From assembly GCA_015832175.1 (NCBI GenBank), contig WJXW01000018.1, forward strand, positions 186,001 to 250,000: DNA of 64,000 nt, written 5' to 3'. Below, one piece after another: positions 11,822 through 24,855 of this stretch. A program made the translations under genes and the position numbers. Numbering within the stretch: position 1 is the stretch's first letter; each line of letters begins with the position of its first letter. Under the pieces are notes generated by a model, which searched no databases, was not told the origin of the DNA, and saw nothing but the letters and a program-made list of their open reading frames with translations. Source of the stretch: Paraphaeosphaeria minitans. Taxonomy: Eukaryota > Ascomycota > Dothideomycetes > Pleosporales > Didymosphaeriaceae.

Positions 11822-12614
11822 ATGTGGCACTCTCACGATACAGTCGCAGTAGTAGAGCTCATCTTCTACATTCCCACAATCTTCCTCGCCATCTACGCCT
11901 GCTACAAGCATGGCTTCAAGCGCAGCAGCGGCTGGCTCTACACCCTCATCCTCTGCCTGATCCGCATCATCGGCAGCGTCTGCCAATTTGTCTCCAACAA
12001 CAACCTATCCACCGGCCTCTTGCAAACCATCTTCATCTTGGACTCCGTAGGCCTCTCACCACTCTTGCTGGCAACACTGGGCGTCCTCAGTCGCTTTGTC
12101 GACTTCGTCAACTCGAAAACCACACCGGTTTTCACGGTTCGACACTTTCGTATTGTTCAGCTCGTCCTGACACTCGGCATCGTGCTTTCGATTGTCGGGG
12201 GTACAAGCATCACGCCGTCGGCTAACAGTTCGTATACGTCGCCCACGTCTAGCAAGGTCGGCGTTGTCCTCTACATCGTAGGGTTCGTAGCCATTCTGTT
12301 CATTCTTCTGGTGTCAGTCCCACGCCGCGCTGTCGTTCCGGCGAGGGAGCGCCATGTACCTATCGTCATCTCCCTCGCACTTCCGTTGATTGCGGTTCGC
12401 CTTCTATACTCTATCTTGTCGGTGTTTGTGCACGACCATTTGTTCAGCATCACGACTGGCAGCGTAGCGGTGAATATTGGGATGTCCGTTATTGAGTAAT
12501 TTCATCGTCGTGGGAATGTACGTTCTTCTGGGACTGTGGCTGAAAAAGGCGTTTCCGGGACCAGAATTCGCTGTGAGGGGTGCGCAGGTGGGGAATGGTC
12601 AGGGGTATCAGTGA
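11822..12614 (+). pseudogene. DUF7702-type fungal membrane protein, frameshifted near the C-terminus
   Basis: The frame from 11822 (MWHSHDTVAVVELIFYIP) gives several hydrophobic helices with family-like segments: CYKHGF, RIIGSVCQ, GLSPLLLATLGVLSR, LTLGIVLSIVGGT, LPLIAVRLLYS. This matches the multi-span DUF7702 family, whose function is unknown. The frame ends at TAA 12497-12499, after NIGMSVIE. Shifted by one base, the sequence continues as FIVVGMYVLLGLWLKKAFPG to a stop at 12612-12614. That is the last helix expected for the family, so a single indel near 12497-12503 has probably cut it off. An upstream in-frame ATG at 11696 could add about 42 residues, but the 11822 start fits family starts better. 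A truncated protein of 225 aa could still be made. Confidence 0.6.
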
Positions 12615-15079
12615 GCCCGCCCCGCAGTTGTTGGATGGCTGGTGGCATTCGCTAAGAAGGTTTTCAGCGCAGAGCATATAAGCTAATATTTGCACGGGTG
12701 GCCTTCTCAATGGTTAGGCATCGGGTAGTTGAATACACTTTCACTAATTGAGATGTAAGATCGCTGCTGTACCTACTGTATATCGTCATGCCAGAGCCTG
12801 GAAACATTTCAAAGGGTGGACTATTTAAGAATCAGACCGCTGCGCTGAGATATTCCTTAGAAATAACGGCAATTTGCATTTTGAGGTATGATGGACGCAA
12901 GCAAGGAATCGAGGTAGGTGGTTTGAATATGACCGTGGTAGTGCCACACAGCTGACCAGTATCAAACCACAGGTGACATTCCATTGACATACTAATACTG
13001 GAGGAGTAGTCCCATCTATACAGTGGACTACCAGTAGGGTAAATTATCGCTACCATCTGCGTTCCTTCAGATTTTCAACACTATTCACGTCACATCAGTG
13101 CATAACAGTCCGAGTTACCCTAAGATGCTCTTGAGAGTAGTTTTTCTTTCGAACGTGCATAAGAAGACTGAAGCGGTTCGGTCTGCAACTGGCTAGGAAC
13201 ACGCCGACAAAAAAGCTTAGGTACATAATCACATTTATTACGAGCACGCATGGCCAATGGATCCTTTGAAAGTCTTACACGGTTCTGTTCTAAGTCGGAA
13301 AATCCCGCAACGTACGGTTTGATTTGCTAAAGTAAGATAAAAGGACCGATGCACGTGGTAGTCCCCGATTTGGCATCTATGCCCGGAACGCCCGTAGTAC
13401 AAGGCCACACGAATTGATCGCGACAGACTTCGTGAAACGGGGTAATGCTAAACAGGATGACAGTGAGATCGCACAGATGCAGCCGCCCTTCTTAAAAACC
13501 AATATATTCTTAAGTGTAAGCCTCATGCTCTCCTCAGTCATCTGGAATGAATCGTGCGCTGGGCCTCGATTCTGTGAAGTTTGTCACACTGGTTTTGACA
13601 CTGCAGGAGATTAAATCCTCATAAATCATCTCCAAAGGTAACCTGCCCAACTAGGGGGCGTATGAGAAGGGACTTCATAGTTTGGTTCCTGGATATATCA
13701 AGCTAGCAGGGGAGATGCAAAAGAACTACCAAAACTTCCTATATTTGGCGATTCGCTGCGCTCAATGCACGTACCTAATCTACTCTATTTTCAACCGGAG
13801 TTGCTAAACAGAGAGGATCGTCTCAAGCAACTAGAACGTCGAGATAGTGTGTCTGAGAAAGGCCACAAGATGAATTATGCGAGTAACTCAGCATGCCTGC
13901 AAGGCTCAGTGGCTCTTGACGAACCGAAACAGTGGACTCTTACGCTACAGATATGTGAGAAACTCAAGCAGTACAGTCGATGGGCTCATCAAGCTGCCTG
14001 CATCTCTTCACTCAAACACTTCGAGTTGAGTACCGCTATTCAGACAAAGCGCGGATGTATTAATCTTACCCATAGGCTACCTCTATCTGGTGATTGCAAT
14101 ATCCGAGGCTTCACCTACTCTTATGGTAGGCAAGACGGGAAAAGGTGGGACACACCTACATTGCCCCATTTTAAGGTTTCCGATCTTATCACACTCCGGG
14201 CACAAAATAAAAATAACAGGTTCTCCAACTTCGTCGCTGAAAAAGCCATTTAGTATCTAAGATGGCCTTTGGTGAAAAATTGCAGTCTAGAAAACGAAGG
14301 GTGGAAGGTATGGTGGGTTATCATGACCACATCATACTGAAGAGCTACATCACTTCCATCATTGTTGGCATCTTCGCCGGTCTGGCTCCTATATTAAGCA
14401 TCATCGTTCTACAAAATTGCATACAATGAAGGCCAAGCTGTGGACGACTGCTATGTTCACCATATCCATAGGCCATTTCCTTATTGTTGGGCGGCTACAT
14501 AAATCTGTAGCGTATCATATGTTCCAGAATTTTCCATGGCAACTTTTAACCAGTAGTCGACGAACAGATCATGACTGTAATCTAAGACCAGCGACAATGC
14601 TACTAGGCTACAGCTCATCTGATATTAGTTTTTAGATTACCTGATACTGTGCCCCTGCTAAAATTAGCCACCTAGACTCTACCTACCTACGCTAACATTA
14701 ACCTGCTGAGAAATGCGTGATCTCCGTGGTACCAGGTGTAGCGAAAAGCCCAAGACGTTCCGCTACATCAGCCACGGGTAGAAGCACCTCTCGCAGCAAA
14801 TCACGCAGGTGCCTGGCTAGACTCGATGTCTACCGTGCAGTCACCAAATTCCGCGAGCTTGCACCGCTCTCATGAAATAAGGCATTACCAGCCCCTTCAC
14901 CATTCGGCACGACACACAAGCCAAACATCTTCATTGCTTCCTATCAACATCCCCCAAGCGCCTAGAATGCAACCCCTAACCCTCCCCATCCCATCAAAAT
15001 CCAAAATTCGCTTCTTGCTCGCACGACCATTGCCAGCCCGCACACACATGTCCAACGGAAGAAAGGTATCGTATCTAAA
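12615..15079. other. Long gene-poor region
   Basis: About 2.5 kb with visibly lower GC than the gene blocks. The longest frame (13765-14253, plus, 162 codons) has no recognisable domain and codon use that looks random. No terminal inverted repeats, reverse transcriptase or transposase fragments were recognised. It could be a decayed or RIP-altered region, or simply the 3' flank of the MAPKK gene plus spacer. Confidence 0.5.
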
Positions 15080-16641
15080 TCACCAAGCCACACACCCAAA
15101 CCAACCCTCACAATGCCCATGTCTAAATCTGATACTCGTTATTCCACCTCTTCGGCCCCGCCGGCAATCCAGGGCCCCATTCGGCGGGCCCCTCAGGTGC
15201 TGGCTACCCGGCCTATCGCCCGGCGGCGGCGCAGGCCGAATAGGCAACGCCATTATATTCTGTGCGGAAGACGAGCTGCTTGTGCGGGAGGGGTGTTGCG
15301 GGCGCGGGGGTGCCGCAGAGGCCGAGCCGTTGGAGTCGGAGCGGCCGTGCGGAGCGGAGCCTGGGCCTTGGAGGCGCTCGCGGACGGTGGAGGAGGGCGC
15401 GGACGGTGCCAGGTGCGATTTGCGCTTGTTGTGCTCGATCATGCTGACGGCCCAGGCTTCGAGGTCGACCGGGGTGCGCTTCGCGGCTTGCAGGAAGGCG
15501 TCGTGTTCCTGGGTGTTGGGTTAGCTTGAGAGGCGGGAGGAGGGGAGGGGGAGGGACGTACGTAGAGCTCTTTGGGCGTGGGTCGCTCGGCCGGGTCTTT
15601 CATCAAGCACTTCGCTATCATGTCTTCTAGGATCGCGGGGAATGCGTCGCTCTTGGGGAGTTTTGGCGCGGGCTCCAGAACGATTTGCTGTAGGAGGTCG
15701 AGGATACCTTGTGGTCCGCCGGGACCGTCGCCATCATCGTCGCTGCCGCCAAAGGGGAATTTTCCAATTGCCAGCTCCATCAGCGTGAGACCGACACTCC
15801 AGACATCAGACTTGACGGTGTATGGTGATCCTTGTATCCGCTCTGGCGCCATGTATGTTCCCGTTCCGACGAAGGTCTCCGCTATGGAACCCTCCAATTC
15901 ACTGGAAACGCCAAAATCGCACAGCTTGATTTGTCCTTTTGAGTTTACGAGGATGTTCGATGGCTTCAGATCGCGGTGCATAATCTTATGCGCAGAGTAG
16001 AGGTATGCGAGACCGCCCAGCACGGCTTCTGAGATTTTGCCCAGTACGTCGACGCGTACGGGACCGAAAGTTTTCGAGACCCAATCGAGGGATCTGCAAT
16101 ATGAAGTTAGCTAATGATTCTGGGAGGTTGGCAACGTTACGCACCCAACGTCCATGTATTCCATGCACATGATCACATCTCCGCTCTCGTTCTGGAACGC
16201 GCCATAGAAAGCTACGATGTATTCAGAGTTGCAGTCATGCATGATGCGCAACTCGCGGACGATCCGTTTCCGCACCTCGTTCTTCGCTTCGACGTGTATG
16301 ATCTAGCAGGCTGTCAGTCACCCATCGACCACGGTTGGAGCTCATCACCACCTTACCTTTCTTGCCATTACCACTTTCGTAGCAGCATGTTGTACCTTGC
16401 TCACGGTTCCACCATTGCCCGCACCGAGCTCGCGAAGAACAATCAAATCCTCTGCCTTCAGATCCAGTCTGAATTCGACGCCAATCTCGAGTGTGTCTGT
16501 GCGATTATCGTCCTGGCCGAGGCCGCCAGGCGCCTGGGCGTCACCGGCCGAGGGCGCAGGCTTCGGCGGAGGAGCACTGAGGGCGAGGCCTTTCACATTC
16601 TTCCTCTTCATCGTCTTCGTCTTGAAGGCGGAGTCGGCCAT
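15080..16641 (-). CDS. STE7: MAP kinase kinase, Ste7/Fuz7 type
   Basis: Four exons (16357-16641, 16145-16302, 15562-16093, 15080-15508) joined by introns of 54, 51 and 53 bp give 467 aa. The N-terminus MKRKNVKGLAL and the segment DTLEIGVEFRLDL are hallmarks of the Ste7-group MAPKKs of filamentous fungi. The kinase shows the glycine loop GAGNGGTVSK, the catalytic HRDLKPSN, DFG followed by the activation loop SIAETFVGT with the S-x-A-x-T phosphosite pair, and DVWSVGLTLMELA. A Pro/Ser-rich tail follows (LPIRPAPPP). It should relay signals from a Ste11-type kinase to the Fus3/Kss1-type MAPK that controls mating, hyphal fusion and, in pathogens, infection structures. The extreme C-terminus (Arg-rich, after PNGALD) is the least certain part. 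It is divergently transcribed from SPT6. Confidence 0.9.
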
Positions 16642-17708
16642 GGTGGGCGGTCTGGAATGCGGAAAGAGCGGTCGCAGGCAGGTAGGGAAGGCTGGCAGGC
16701 ACCGCTATGGGAAGAAGCAACCGGGCAGTGTTCTGGCGTCGGAGTCGAGTTCTCGGGCAGCTCTCTTCTCTGTTTCGATTTTGGCGCCCGAATGCACCAC
16801 GATGTCTCGCCAATCACGGTCAGAAACTGGGTAAAAGGAGGGCCACGCGTCTATTGGTTTAACGCTTTCGGGACGCTTGTCGGTGCAGATCCGCGAGGCA
16901 AGGATGGCTGCGTGACAGCCAATGTAGGTGCGAAGACAGCAAGCCTGGTGGTGGTGGTGGTGAAGTCGAGCGTCGCGGGGCGGTTCGATGTTTGGCGGGG
17001 AAGCAAGCAGCACAGCAACGGCAGACGCGCGGACAAACGAGGCCGATGGACTGACGAGGAGCGCGACGGCGGACGCAAACTCTTGCAGCAGGAATCACGC
17101 TGGATACTATGTAGACGACGGCAGCACTGCACGACTCTCAGGAGGGTTTCACGTTAGGCATGGCCTCCAAGGGCGCTGCTGCTTCACCTTTGTCTCTAGC
17201 GCAGCCTGCGCGGCTGCTCCCGCCTCTCGCTGGGAGTCGCTGGGAGTCGCTGCTACAGCCGCTGTCTCTGCTTTTATTTACTGTGAGCCGCAGCCGCGAC
17301 AGATGTTGTTCCTCGTGCAGTTTCTCGCATTGGCACACTGACATGAAGGAATTCTGTCTGCAGATGATGATCTCCTGTCAACCCCACACGCGTGCAAGGA
17401 TCCCCGAAGCGAGTTCAGCCACCAGTGAAAGGAACATTTGAGGTCCAGCACCAGCCACAGAACGCTAGGCCTTTAACGGGACTAGCGGATGCGGCTTGAG
17501 CTTTTGCGCCGACTGCGCGACTGACGGGCAGACAGTCCATCATTTCGACCTCGCGCCCAGCGCACCACACCCCTATAAAAGGCCTCCCTCGTCCCCGCCT
17601 GCGCGCCCGCCATCATCTCCATCGCCGCCCTCACCTTCTCCCGACGCGTCTCGGGTCAACCCGCCGACTGCCTCCGCTCTCTCCTTTGTTCGCGCGACAA
17701 CACCCACT
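16642..17708. other. Divergent promoter region of the MAPKK and SPT6 genes
   Basis: About 1.07 kb between the two start codons. It contains a TATA element near SPT6 (listed separately) and a direct repeat of CTGGGAGTCG at about 17230-17250. Open frames here are shadows without domains. Confidence 0.5.
17574..17580 (+). promoter_or_regulatory. TATA box candidate for SPT6
   Basis: TATAAAA lies 129 bp upstream of the SPT6 ATG in a C-rich leader, a normal spacing for fungal core promoters. Function is inferred from position. Confidence 0.5.
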
Positions 17709-20700
17709 ATGGCTGAATACTTCGACACCATAGCCGAGCTAGGCAGCGAGGATGACGAGGACTTCGATGGCGACGCTCCCGAGGGCCACTCCAAGGCAAA
17801 CGGTGAGAACGGCGTAGATGACTCGAGTGAGGAAGAGGACGACGATGATGAGGATCGCATCCGCGAGGTAGGTCATCCATGAGACCGTGCCACTAGAGGG
17901 GTGCTGACAGTTGCACAGGAGGGTGCTGGTTTCATTGCCGACGAAGACGAGGATGAAGACGAAGAGGTCAGCCGCAAGGAGCGGCGGCGTCGCAAGAAGC
18001 GCAAGAACAGGGAAGAAGACGAGGCGCTGGACGATGAGGATCTGGACCTCATCGGCATAGAGGTGGAGCCGCGTGAACAGTCACAGGTACGTGCGCATGG
18101 CGGTTGCCTGGCCGTGGTGCTAACAGTCGCAGAGCAAATTCAAGCGCCTGAAACGCGGCCACAAGGAACGTTCAAGCCGACCGCGCGGCATTGACGACAT
18201 ATTCTCTGATGACGAGGAGCCTGAAGACCCGGATGCCGCCCGGAGAACCGACGTCAACGAATTCGCCGACTTCATTGAAGAAGACCAATTCGAGGACGAA
18301 ATAGAGGAGGATGACCATGAAGTCGGACAGCCGGGCGTTGCCAACATCAGCAGGACTTTACAGTTCACAGGTCTCGACGAGGGCGCTGAAGAAGACTACC
18401 GGGCAGCATTTGGTGATGGCACAGAATACGACTGGGCCATTGAAGAGCAGGAGCGCGCAGACTTGGAAGAAGAAGGCGAAGGTCGTCAGACTGAGCTCAA
18501 GGATGTCTTCGAGCCAGGCCTACTCCAGGAGAAGATGCTTACTGAGAAGGACCAAGCCATCCGCGAAAAGGACATCCCTGAACGTCTGCAGCTGGCACGC
18601 GAGCCTTTCCCGGATGACCAGGACCTGAGCCCAGACACTGTCAAGAATCGGCTGGCAGAAGAGGCAGCGTGGATTTCCGAACTCTTGTTTCCCAAGAAAG
18701 GCATGGTAAGTGCTTACCACACCAGACATGAATGATTGGGAGCTAACCATGAATTTCTCGAATCAGGCCTCGTATTTCAAGACCCCGTTCATCAAGGCTG
18801 TGGAAAAGGTGTTGCATTTCCTCAACATAGACAACTACGAGGTTCCGTTCATCTTCAACCACCGGAAGGACTACTTGATACACGCCCCCAGCGGTGAAGA
18901 CGACGATCCTGATGATCCAGCTCCTAGGGATATGCGTCCGGAACGCTTGCTCAACCAGAACGAGCTTTGGGAGATCTTCGAGCTCGACCTCAAGTTTCGC
19001 GCCTTTTTCGAGAAGCGAGAAGCACTCAAAAAGCACTACGAAAATCTAAAGGCTATGTACCCAGAAATCAATGACCACGTGATCAAAGATTTAGCCGACA
19101 AGGCCTCCACGATTGAGGAAGTACAGGAGTTGCAAGATTATCTTCACTTCCAGTACTCTACCGAAATAGGCGAAGTCCGCCAGGAGACCAGCAATGGTGC
19201 GCAGAAGCGTGCGAACAACTCCCGCAATTTCTTCGACAAACTGCGTGGCACAAGGACGCTTAGCTTTGTGTATGCGCTCGGCATAACGCCAGATGAACTT
19301 GCGAAGAAGGCCGACGGAACGGAAAACCATTTCATCGAAGATCAGCAGATCAGTCCGGAAATACTTGCGGATCAGTTGGCGGAATCACCCGAAACAGGGG
19401 CCAGCATTCTACGATCCGCAAAGTTGTTGTATACACAGGACCTGCAAATGAACCCACGGTTACGGCGCTACGTCAGGGGCAATTTCTACATGGATGCGAG
19501 CATAGACTGCGTTCGAACTGATAAGGGCATACGGAAAATCACCGAGGATCACCCATACTACGAGTTCAAATACCTCCGAAGGCAGACATTCCAGGATCTA
19601 AACGGGCGACCTGACCTGTTCTTAAAGATGTTGAAAGCCGAGGAAGAGGGGCTCATCAGCGTCAAGATTCGAATGGGTAGCTGGCAAAATTTGAAGCGGA
19701 AGCTGCAGACTCACATCGTCTCAGACAACGTCAGCGAAGTCTCTGAACAATGGAACGTTTTCCGTAAGGAGATGCTTGATATCGCTCTTGACAAGCTGCA
19801 ACCTATCATTGCGGCCGGGGTGAAAGAGACACTCCGATCTCGTTGCGAGGACGAGTTGGCAAGTCGGGCACGCGACAGCTACTACAACAAGCTCGACCAG
19901 GCTCCGTTCAAACCCCGCGGTGCCGCCTTGGGCCAAATACCAAACGCACTCTGCATCTCGAACGGCAAGGGCATGCGCGGCGATGCTATCATGTGGGCAT
20001 ATGTGGAACAAGATGGAAGGGTCTTGGAACACGGCAAGCTCCGAGACTTCCGGCTCGGCAACCGGGAGCGCGGAATTGCGGATGGCAAAGACATCGAGGT
20101 CTTTGTTGAAGTGTGTAATCGACGCAAGCCAGATGTCATCGGTGTCAGTGGCTTCTCCGTGGAAACACGAAAGCTCAGGAGCGACCTGGAAGAGATCATC
20201 AATCGAAACGACCTGAAAGGACCACAATACGAAGACGAAGACCAAACAGAACGGATTGATCCTTTGGAAGTGATCTACGTCAACGACGAAGTTGCGCGCC
20301 TCTACTATAACAGTGCTCGGGCTGCCAACGAATTCCCGAAATACCCCCCTCTCACACGATACTGCATCGCACTTGCTCGCTACCTACAGAATCCTTTGGC
20401 TGAATATGCCTCTCTTGGACGCGATATCATATCGCTGCCTTTCGTACAGAACCAGACGCTCATCCCACAAGAGAAGCTATACGACCGCCTGGAGACCGCC
20501 ATGGTCGACATGGTCAATCTAGTCGGCTTCAATTTGTTGGACGGCTACGACGATCCCTACATGTCTAAGCTACTTCCATACATTTGCGGTTTAGGCCCAC
20601 GTAAAGCAGAGCGACTTATCAAGACTATCCAATCCAACAACGATGAGATACTCTCGCGATGGGAGCTGATGGGTGTCTCGGAACAGGGCGACAGCCGCGA

Positions 20701-22319
20701 GATTCACAAAGCCATGGATGAGGTTGTGTTTGTGAACTGTGCCAGTTTTCTGTGGCTTACGTACGACTCGGGCGAAGATGCAGCCGACTACCTTGACAGC
20801 ACCCGGGTGCATCCTGAAGACTACGATCTTGCTCGCAAGATGGTGGCCGACGCCATGAACCTTGATGAGGAAGATATCAAGACGGAAATTGACGAAGCCG
20901 GCCCCAGCGCAGTCATCCGAAAGATGGTACGTGAAGAGAAGTTTGATGAGATTCATGACCTTGATCTCGAAGGTTACGCAAGGGACATCGAAAAGAACAT
21001 TGGCATTCGCAAACGTGCTACCTTGGAGACGATTCGCGCTGAGATCGCAGACCCCTACGAGGAAATTCGCCAGACCTTTGCCCTCATGACGTCCGATGAG
21101 ATCTTCACCATGCTCACTGGCGAGACCAAAGAGTCTCTGAAAGAAGGCATGGTCATCCCCGTCCAGATTAAGCGCACCTTCTCAGACCACATCGAGGTCA
21201 GGCTCGAGTGTGGTGTGGAGGGAGGTGTTGGCGAACCTGAATTCCCCGAAGGTGTTGGCAGTGGCCGACAGGCACCTCGCGATGTCTTCCAGCCGCATCA
21301 GACTGTGCGGGCTAAGATCGTCTATGTCAACCGGAAAGCTCTCACTGCGCAGCTCACCTTGCGCGAAGATCTTATCCGGGCGGCACCCACCAAGATTGAA
21401 CGCATACCTGGCGACTGGGACGAGCAGCAGGAGGCAGCGGACAAGAAGGCAGCGGAGCGAGAGAAGGAAGTTGCTTCCGGCCGACCCAACCGTGTCGTCA
21501 ACCACCCTTTGTTTTTCTCGTTCAACTCCGCCCAGGCGGAAGAATATCTCGGCAGCAAGGAACCTGGCGAGGCTGTCATTCGCCCCTCGTCCAAAGGATT
21601 CGATCATCTTGCCGTCACCTGGAAGGTCGGAGAGAACTCGTTCCAGCACGTCGATGTGCTCGAGATGAACAAGGCCAGCGAGTACTCGGTCGGCAAGCAG
21701 CTGCGTGTGGGCAAGCAAGTCTACTCCGATCTTGACGAGCTAATCGTCAACCACGTCCAAGCCATGGCCCGCAAGGTCGCCGAGCTCACGCGAGACGAGC
21801 GCTTCCAGAAGGGTACAAAGGAAGAGACCGGTAAGCCCCCAAATCCCCACGTCACATCCCCGCACACAGTTATCATGATGATGAAAATGATTTTTTGTAT
21901 TTGCTACTTCAGAGCCGCAAGGCTATGAGAACAACAATCACCTTTTCCTGACATAGCGCTTCCTCCAACGAGTTTGAACGCATGCTCTAAGATCCTTATG
22001 ACGGAGATACTAACTCCTTACAGAACAATGGCTCGCGACCTACTGCAACGCCAACACCACGCGCTCTATGTACGCCTTCTGCGCCATCCCCAAGCACCCG
22101 GGCTACTTCTGGCTTTGTTTCCAGGCGGGCAGCGACGGCATGAAGGGGGAGTGGCCCGTCAAGGTCATCCCTAATGCCTTCGAAATGCAGAAGAATGTAT
22201 ATCCCGACATGGTTGCGCTCAAGAACGGGTTCAAGATGCTGTTCCAGAGCCGTAGCAAGATGGCGGGACCTCCTGGCGGGCAGAGGCCGGGACCCCAGGC
22301 GATCCCGATCAGGCGTTGA
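17709..22319 (+). CDS. SPT6: Transcription elongation factor and histone chaperone Spt6
   Basis: Five exons (17709-17867, 17919-18086, 18133-18705, 18767-21830, 22024-22319) sum exactly to 1,419 codons plus stop. The order is the Spt6 order: a very acidic N-terminus; the Tex-like helical core; a YqgF/RNase H-like domain (about residue 690, [15 protein letters not shown]); helix-hairpin-helix (about 900, [14 protein letters not shown]); S1 RNA-binding domain (about 1090, [13 protein letters not shown]); tandem SH2 domain (about 1210, [18 protein letters not shown]); and the C-terminal SH2 half ([25 protein letters not shown]). It binds nucleosomes and the phosphorylated Pol II linker during elongation. 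The last intron (193 bp) is long for this window; it was placed where KEET joins EQWLATYC. An alternative acceptor 6 bp earlier at intron 2 would add two residues. Confidence 0.97.
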
Positions 22320-22858
22320 GGCTGTGCAGGTGTCCATAATGAGATGGATCAGGAGCAGATTGAGATGAGTGGGTGTTCTTTGACTAGGAGGTTTCGTGCG
22401 AATTGTATTATACTAACTAAAATCATTGTGTGGCAAGCGGTCTACGCTGAAAGGGAGAGGTAGCCCGTGGGCAAGGTGCGAGTTTAGCTTTGGCATTCTA
22501 GGAGTTTGCGCCTTGGAATGGATGCGCATTGGTGGAGAGGTTATCTAGTCTGGAGACAATTGCGAGAAATAGCATGAAGGACAACATCTCGGTACTACCC
22601 GTGGAGTGAAGGACGTTTGCAAGGATGTCGAGCCGGCGCGTAGAGGCAGTGACGGAAAGGGGTAAGCTAGAAGGCTGAGAGGTGTAAAGATTGATGAAAG
22701 AAGAGGTTGATGTTCTCAGTGTTATGCTTTTGTGCAGGCAAGGAAGTCGTTTTGTGAACTGAAAGTAACTCCGTTTATAGCAAGGGTATCACAACGCAAA
22801 CCAAATACATCCGTCTATCCCATCCCAACCTTCCCTCATCTATCCCAATCCCACCGCC
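22320..22858. other. Convergent 3' spacer
   Basis: About 540 bp between the ends of SPT6 (plus) and the surface protein gene (minus). Nothing coding was seen; it should hold both 3' UTRs. Confidence 0.5.
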
Positions 22859-24855
22859 TCACCTGCTCATCTCCGTAACATCCACACTCATCCTCCCCTT
22901 CACCTTGTTCTCCCACCGATACGGCTCAAACCCATCCCCACCCCCAGACACCCCTGCACGACTCCCCATACGCGCACACGGCTCAGTTACAAATGTAGGC
23001 GGCGCAAAGTCCGGCGCCGGAACGGCATTGTAGGCGCGTCTGCGACGCAGCCAGACGATGCCGCCAACAATACCAGCGATGACGAGCAGCCCGCCGCCGA
23101 CGGAAAGGCCGATGATGACCTTGTTCGAGACACCGCGCGTCGTCCCGTTTACAATCTCATCCGCTTTGGACGCGGCTTCCCCGGCCTCCCCGGCCTCGTC
23201 GCCAGCAGAAGCAGTCGGAGGGGGTGGAGCGGTGTACGACACGGGACTCCCGCTCGTCCTGCCAAACGCGAGCGCGTTGTCGCCAAAGTCCTGCGTCTTG
23301 GTCACCTTGTCCGCGACCCCGGGCATCGCGGGCCACGTGACGTCTGCACCGCTCGGCACAACGGTGGTGAGAAAGCGCGTTTCGACGGTTTGGGTGGTGA
23401 GTTGGAGACTGTTGGGGCAGTTTCCTATGACGCTGGTTCGGCACTGGACGCCGGTGTGTGTGATCTTGGTTTTGGTGGTCACGGTCTCGGACTCGTCCTC
23501 GTCGGCGCGCTTCTGGGCGGGCTCGGAGGTGAGCTTGGGAGAGGCTGCGATGGTGGCCGGGGAGGTGGGCTTGTGGACGCAGACTTTGGCGAGCGCGGTC
23601 GTCCAGATGGGAATGCTGGTCGCCGCAACAGGGCCCCATGTATCCGTGTCGAATACAACACTTGCGCCGGCCACGGCACCGAGAGCAATTTGGTACTCCT
23701 GCAGGACGTGGATATCGCAGTCTGCGTCGTCGGGCGCGACGGTAACGTTAGTGGTGAACTCCGCGAGGTTGGCGTAGACGCCGACTTCGATGCCGCCCTT
23801 GACTTCCGGGGTCCCGAGCGGAATGTTGACAATGGTGGCGTTTGGAGTGCCTGGGGTTGCGACTTCGATGCCGCAGTGGATCCCTATGCGGAGGATGGCG
23901 GAGAGGACGACGCCTGCTTTTTCGACGGTGACGGGGAGGAACTCGAATTGGCCGCCGTTGAAAACGATGTTGGACACCGCGTGACTAAAGAGCGCGATGT
24001 CGATGCCGACTCCGTCGTCTAGCTTGATATGTAGCCCACTGCTGATGTCGATCTCACCCTGCACGGAGAGCAGTAGGTCGACCTTGAAGACTACCCCGAG
24101 CATGAGGCCCTTGCCCACGCCCACGCCGATGGGCGTGTTGGATGTGAAGAGATTCAGTTCGTATGTCGCGCCAGCTGCGAGCACGGTATTGAGCTCGAGG
24201 TACAGCTCCATATCGTCGAACATAAAGTTCAGCGTCACGTCGTCGATGGGCTTGATATCCATGTCGAAGCTATAATTGAGCGGCGGGAATGCAAAGTCGT
24301 GCCAATCGATGCCATCGTCGAGGTTACTTGCGACGCCCTTGAAGTAGTCTTCGAAGTAGTCTTCTACCTCTTGTGTGAAATTGTCGACGGTGGTGAAGAC
24401 GGAGGCAATCGTCTTGTTGAGGGCCTCACCGACGTCGAAGTCGTCGGCGATGTGGAGGCCTGCGCTTGCAATGCCTTTGACGTAACAGGTTGTGCAGGTG
24501 ATTTCAACACCGGCAGAGACAGAGGCAGAGGCGTTGCCATTGCCGGTTTCGACAGATTGAGATGCACCACTACGTTTGGGTCAAATGAGTGTTCGGAGTG
24601 GTTAAGGAGGTTGGACGGGACGTACTACTTGAACAAGACGACGCCGTCCCAGCTCCTGTCGAAGGTGACATTTCCCTTGAGATCCTCTCGCTTTTGATGC
24701 TTTGCCTCAGCGAGTCCCCGTCTGATAGCAAGGTGGGTATCTGCATCTGTGTACCCAGGCGCATTCAAAGTACGGACAGATACATCTGCCGCACCAGCAA
24801 GGCTTAGAAGGCTATTGGCTAGGCCCAGCACTGCCGTTAGTCCTCGCATGGCCAT
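22859..24855 (-). CDS. Secreted, single-pass fungal cell-surface protein of unknown function
   Basis: Exons 24629-24855 and 22859-24569 joined by a 59-bp intron give 645 aa. A signal peptide (LTAVLGLANSLLSLAGAAD) is followed by a large extracellular part rich in beta-type segments with short N-glycosylation sites (GNVT, NKT, NYS, NVT) and a Cys pair in CTTCYVKG. A Thr-rich stretch with VETRFLTTV comes next, then one membrane span near residues 560-582 (IIGLSVGGGLLVIAGIVGGI) stopped by WLRRRR, and a short cytoplasmic tail. It resembles a group of hypothetical proteins of filamentous ascomycetes with segments such as LYTSNTPIG and SGLHIKLDDGV. A wall or membrane sensor role is possible from the architecture alone; no enzyme motif is visible. 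Confidence 0.8.

Noticed and set aside
13765..14253. 162-codon plus-strand frame in the gene-poor region
   Set aside because: No domain, signal or codon bias; fits chance in lower-GC DNA.
14826..15529. Plus-strand frames opposite the end of the MAPKK gene
   Set aside because: Antisense shadows of a GC-rich kinase exon plus non-coding flank.
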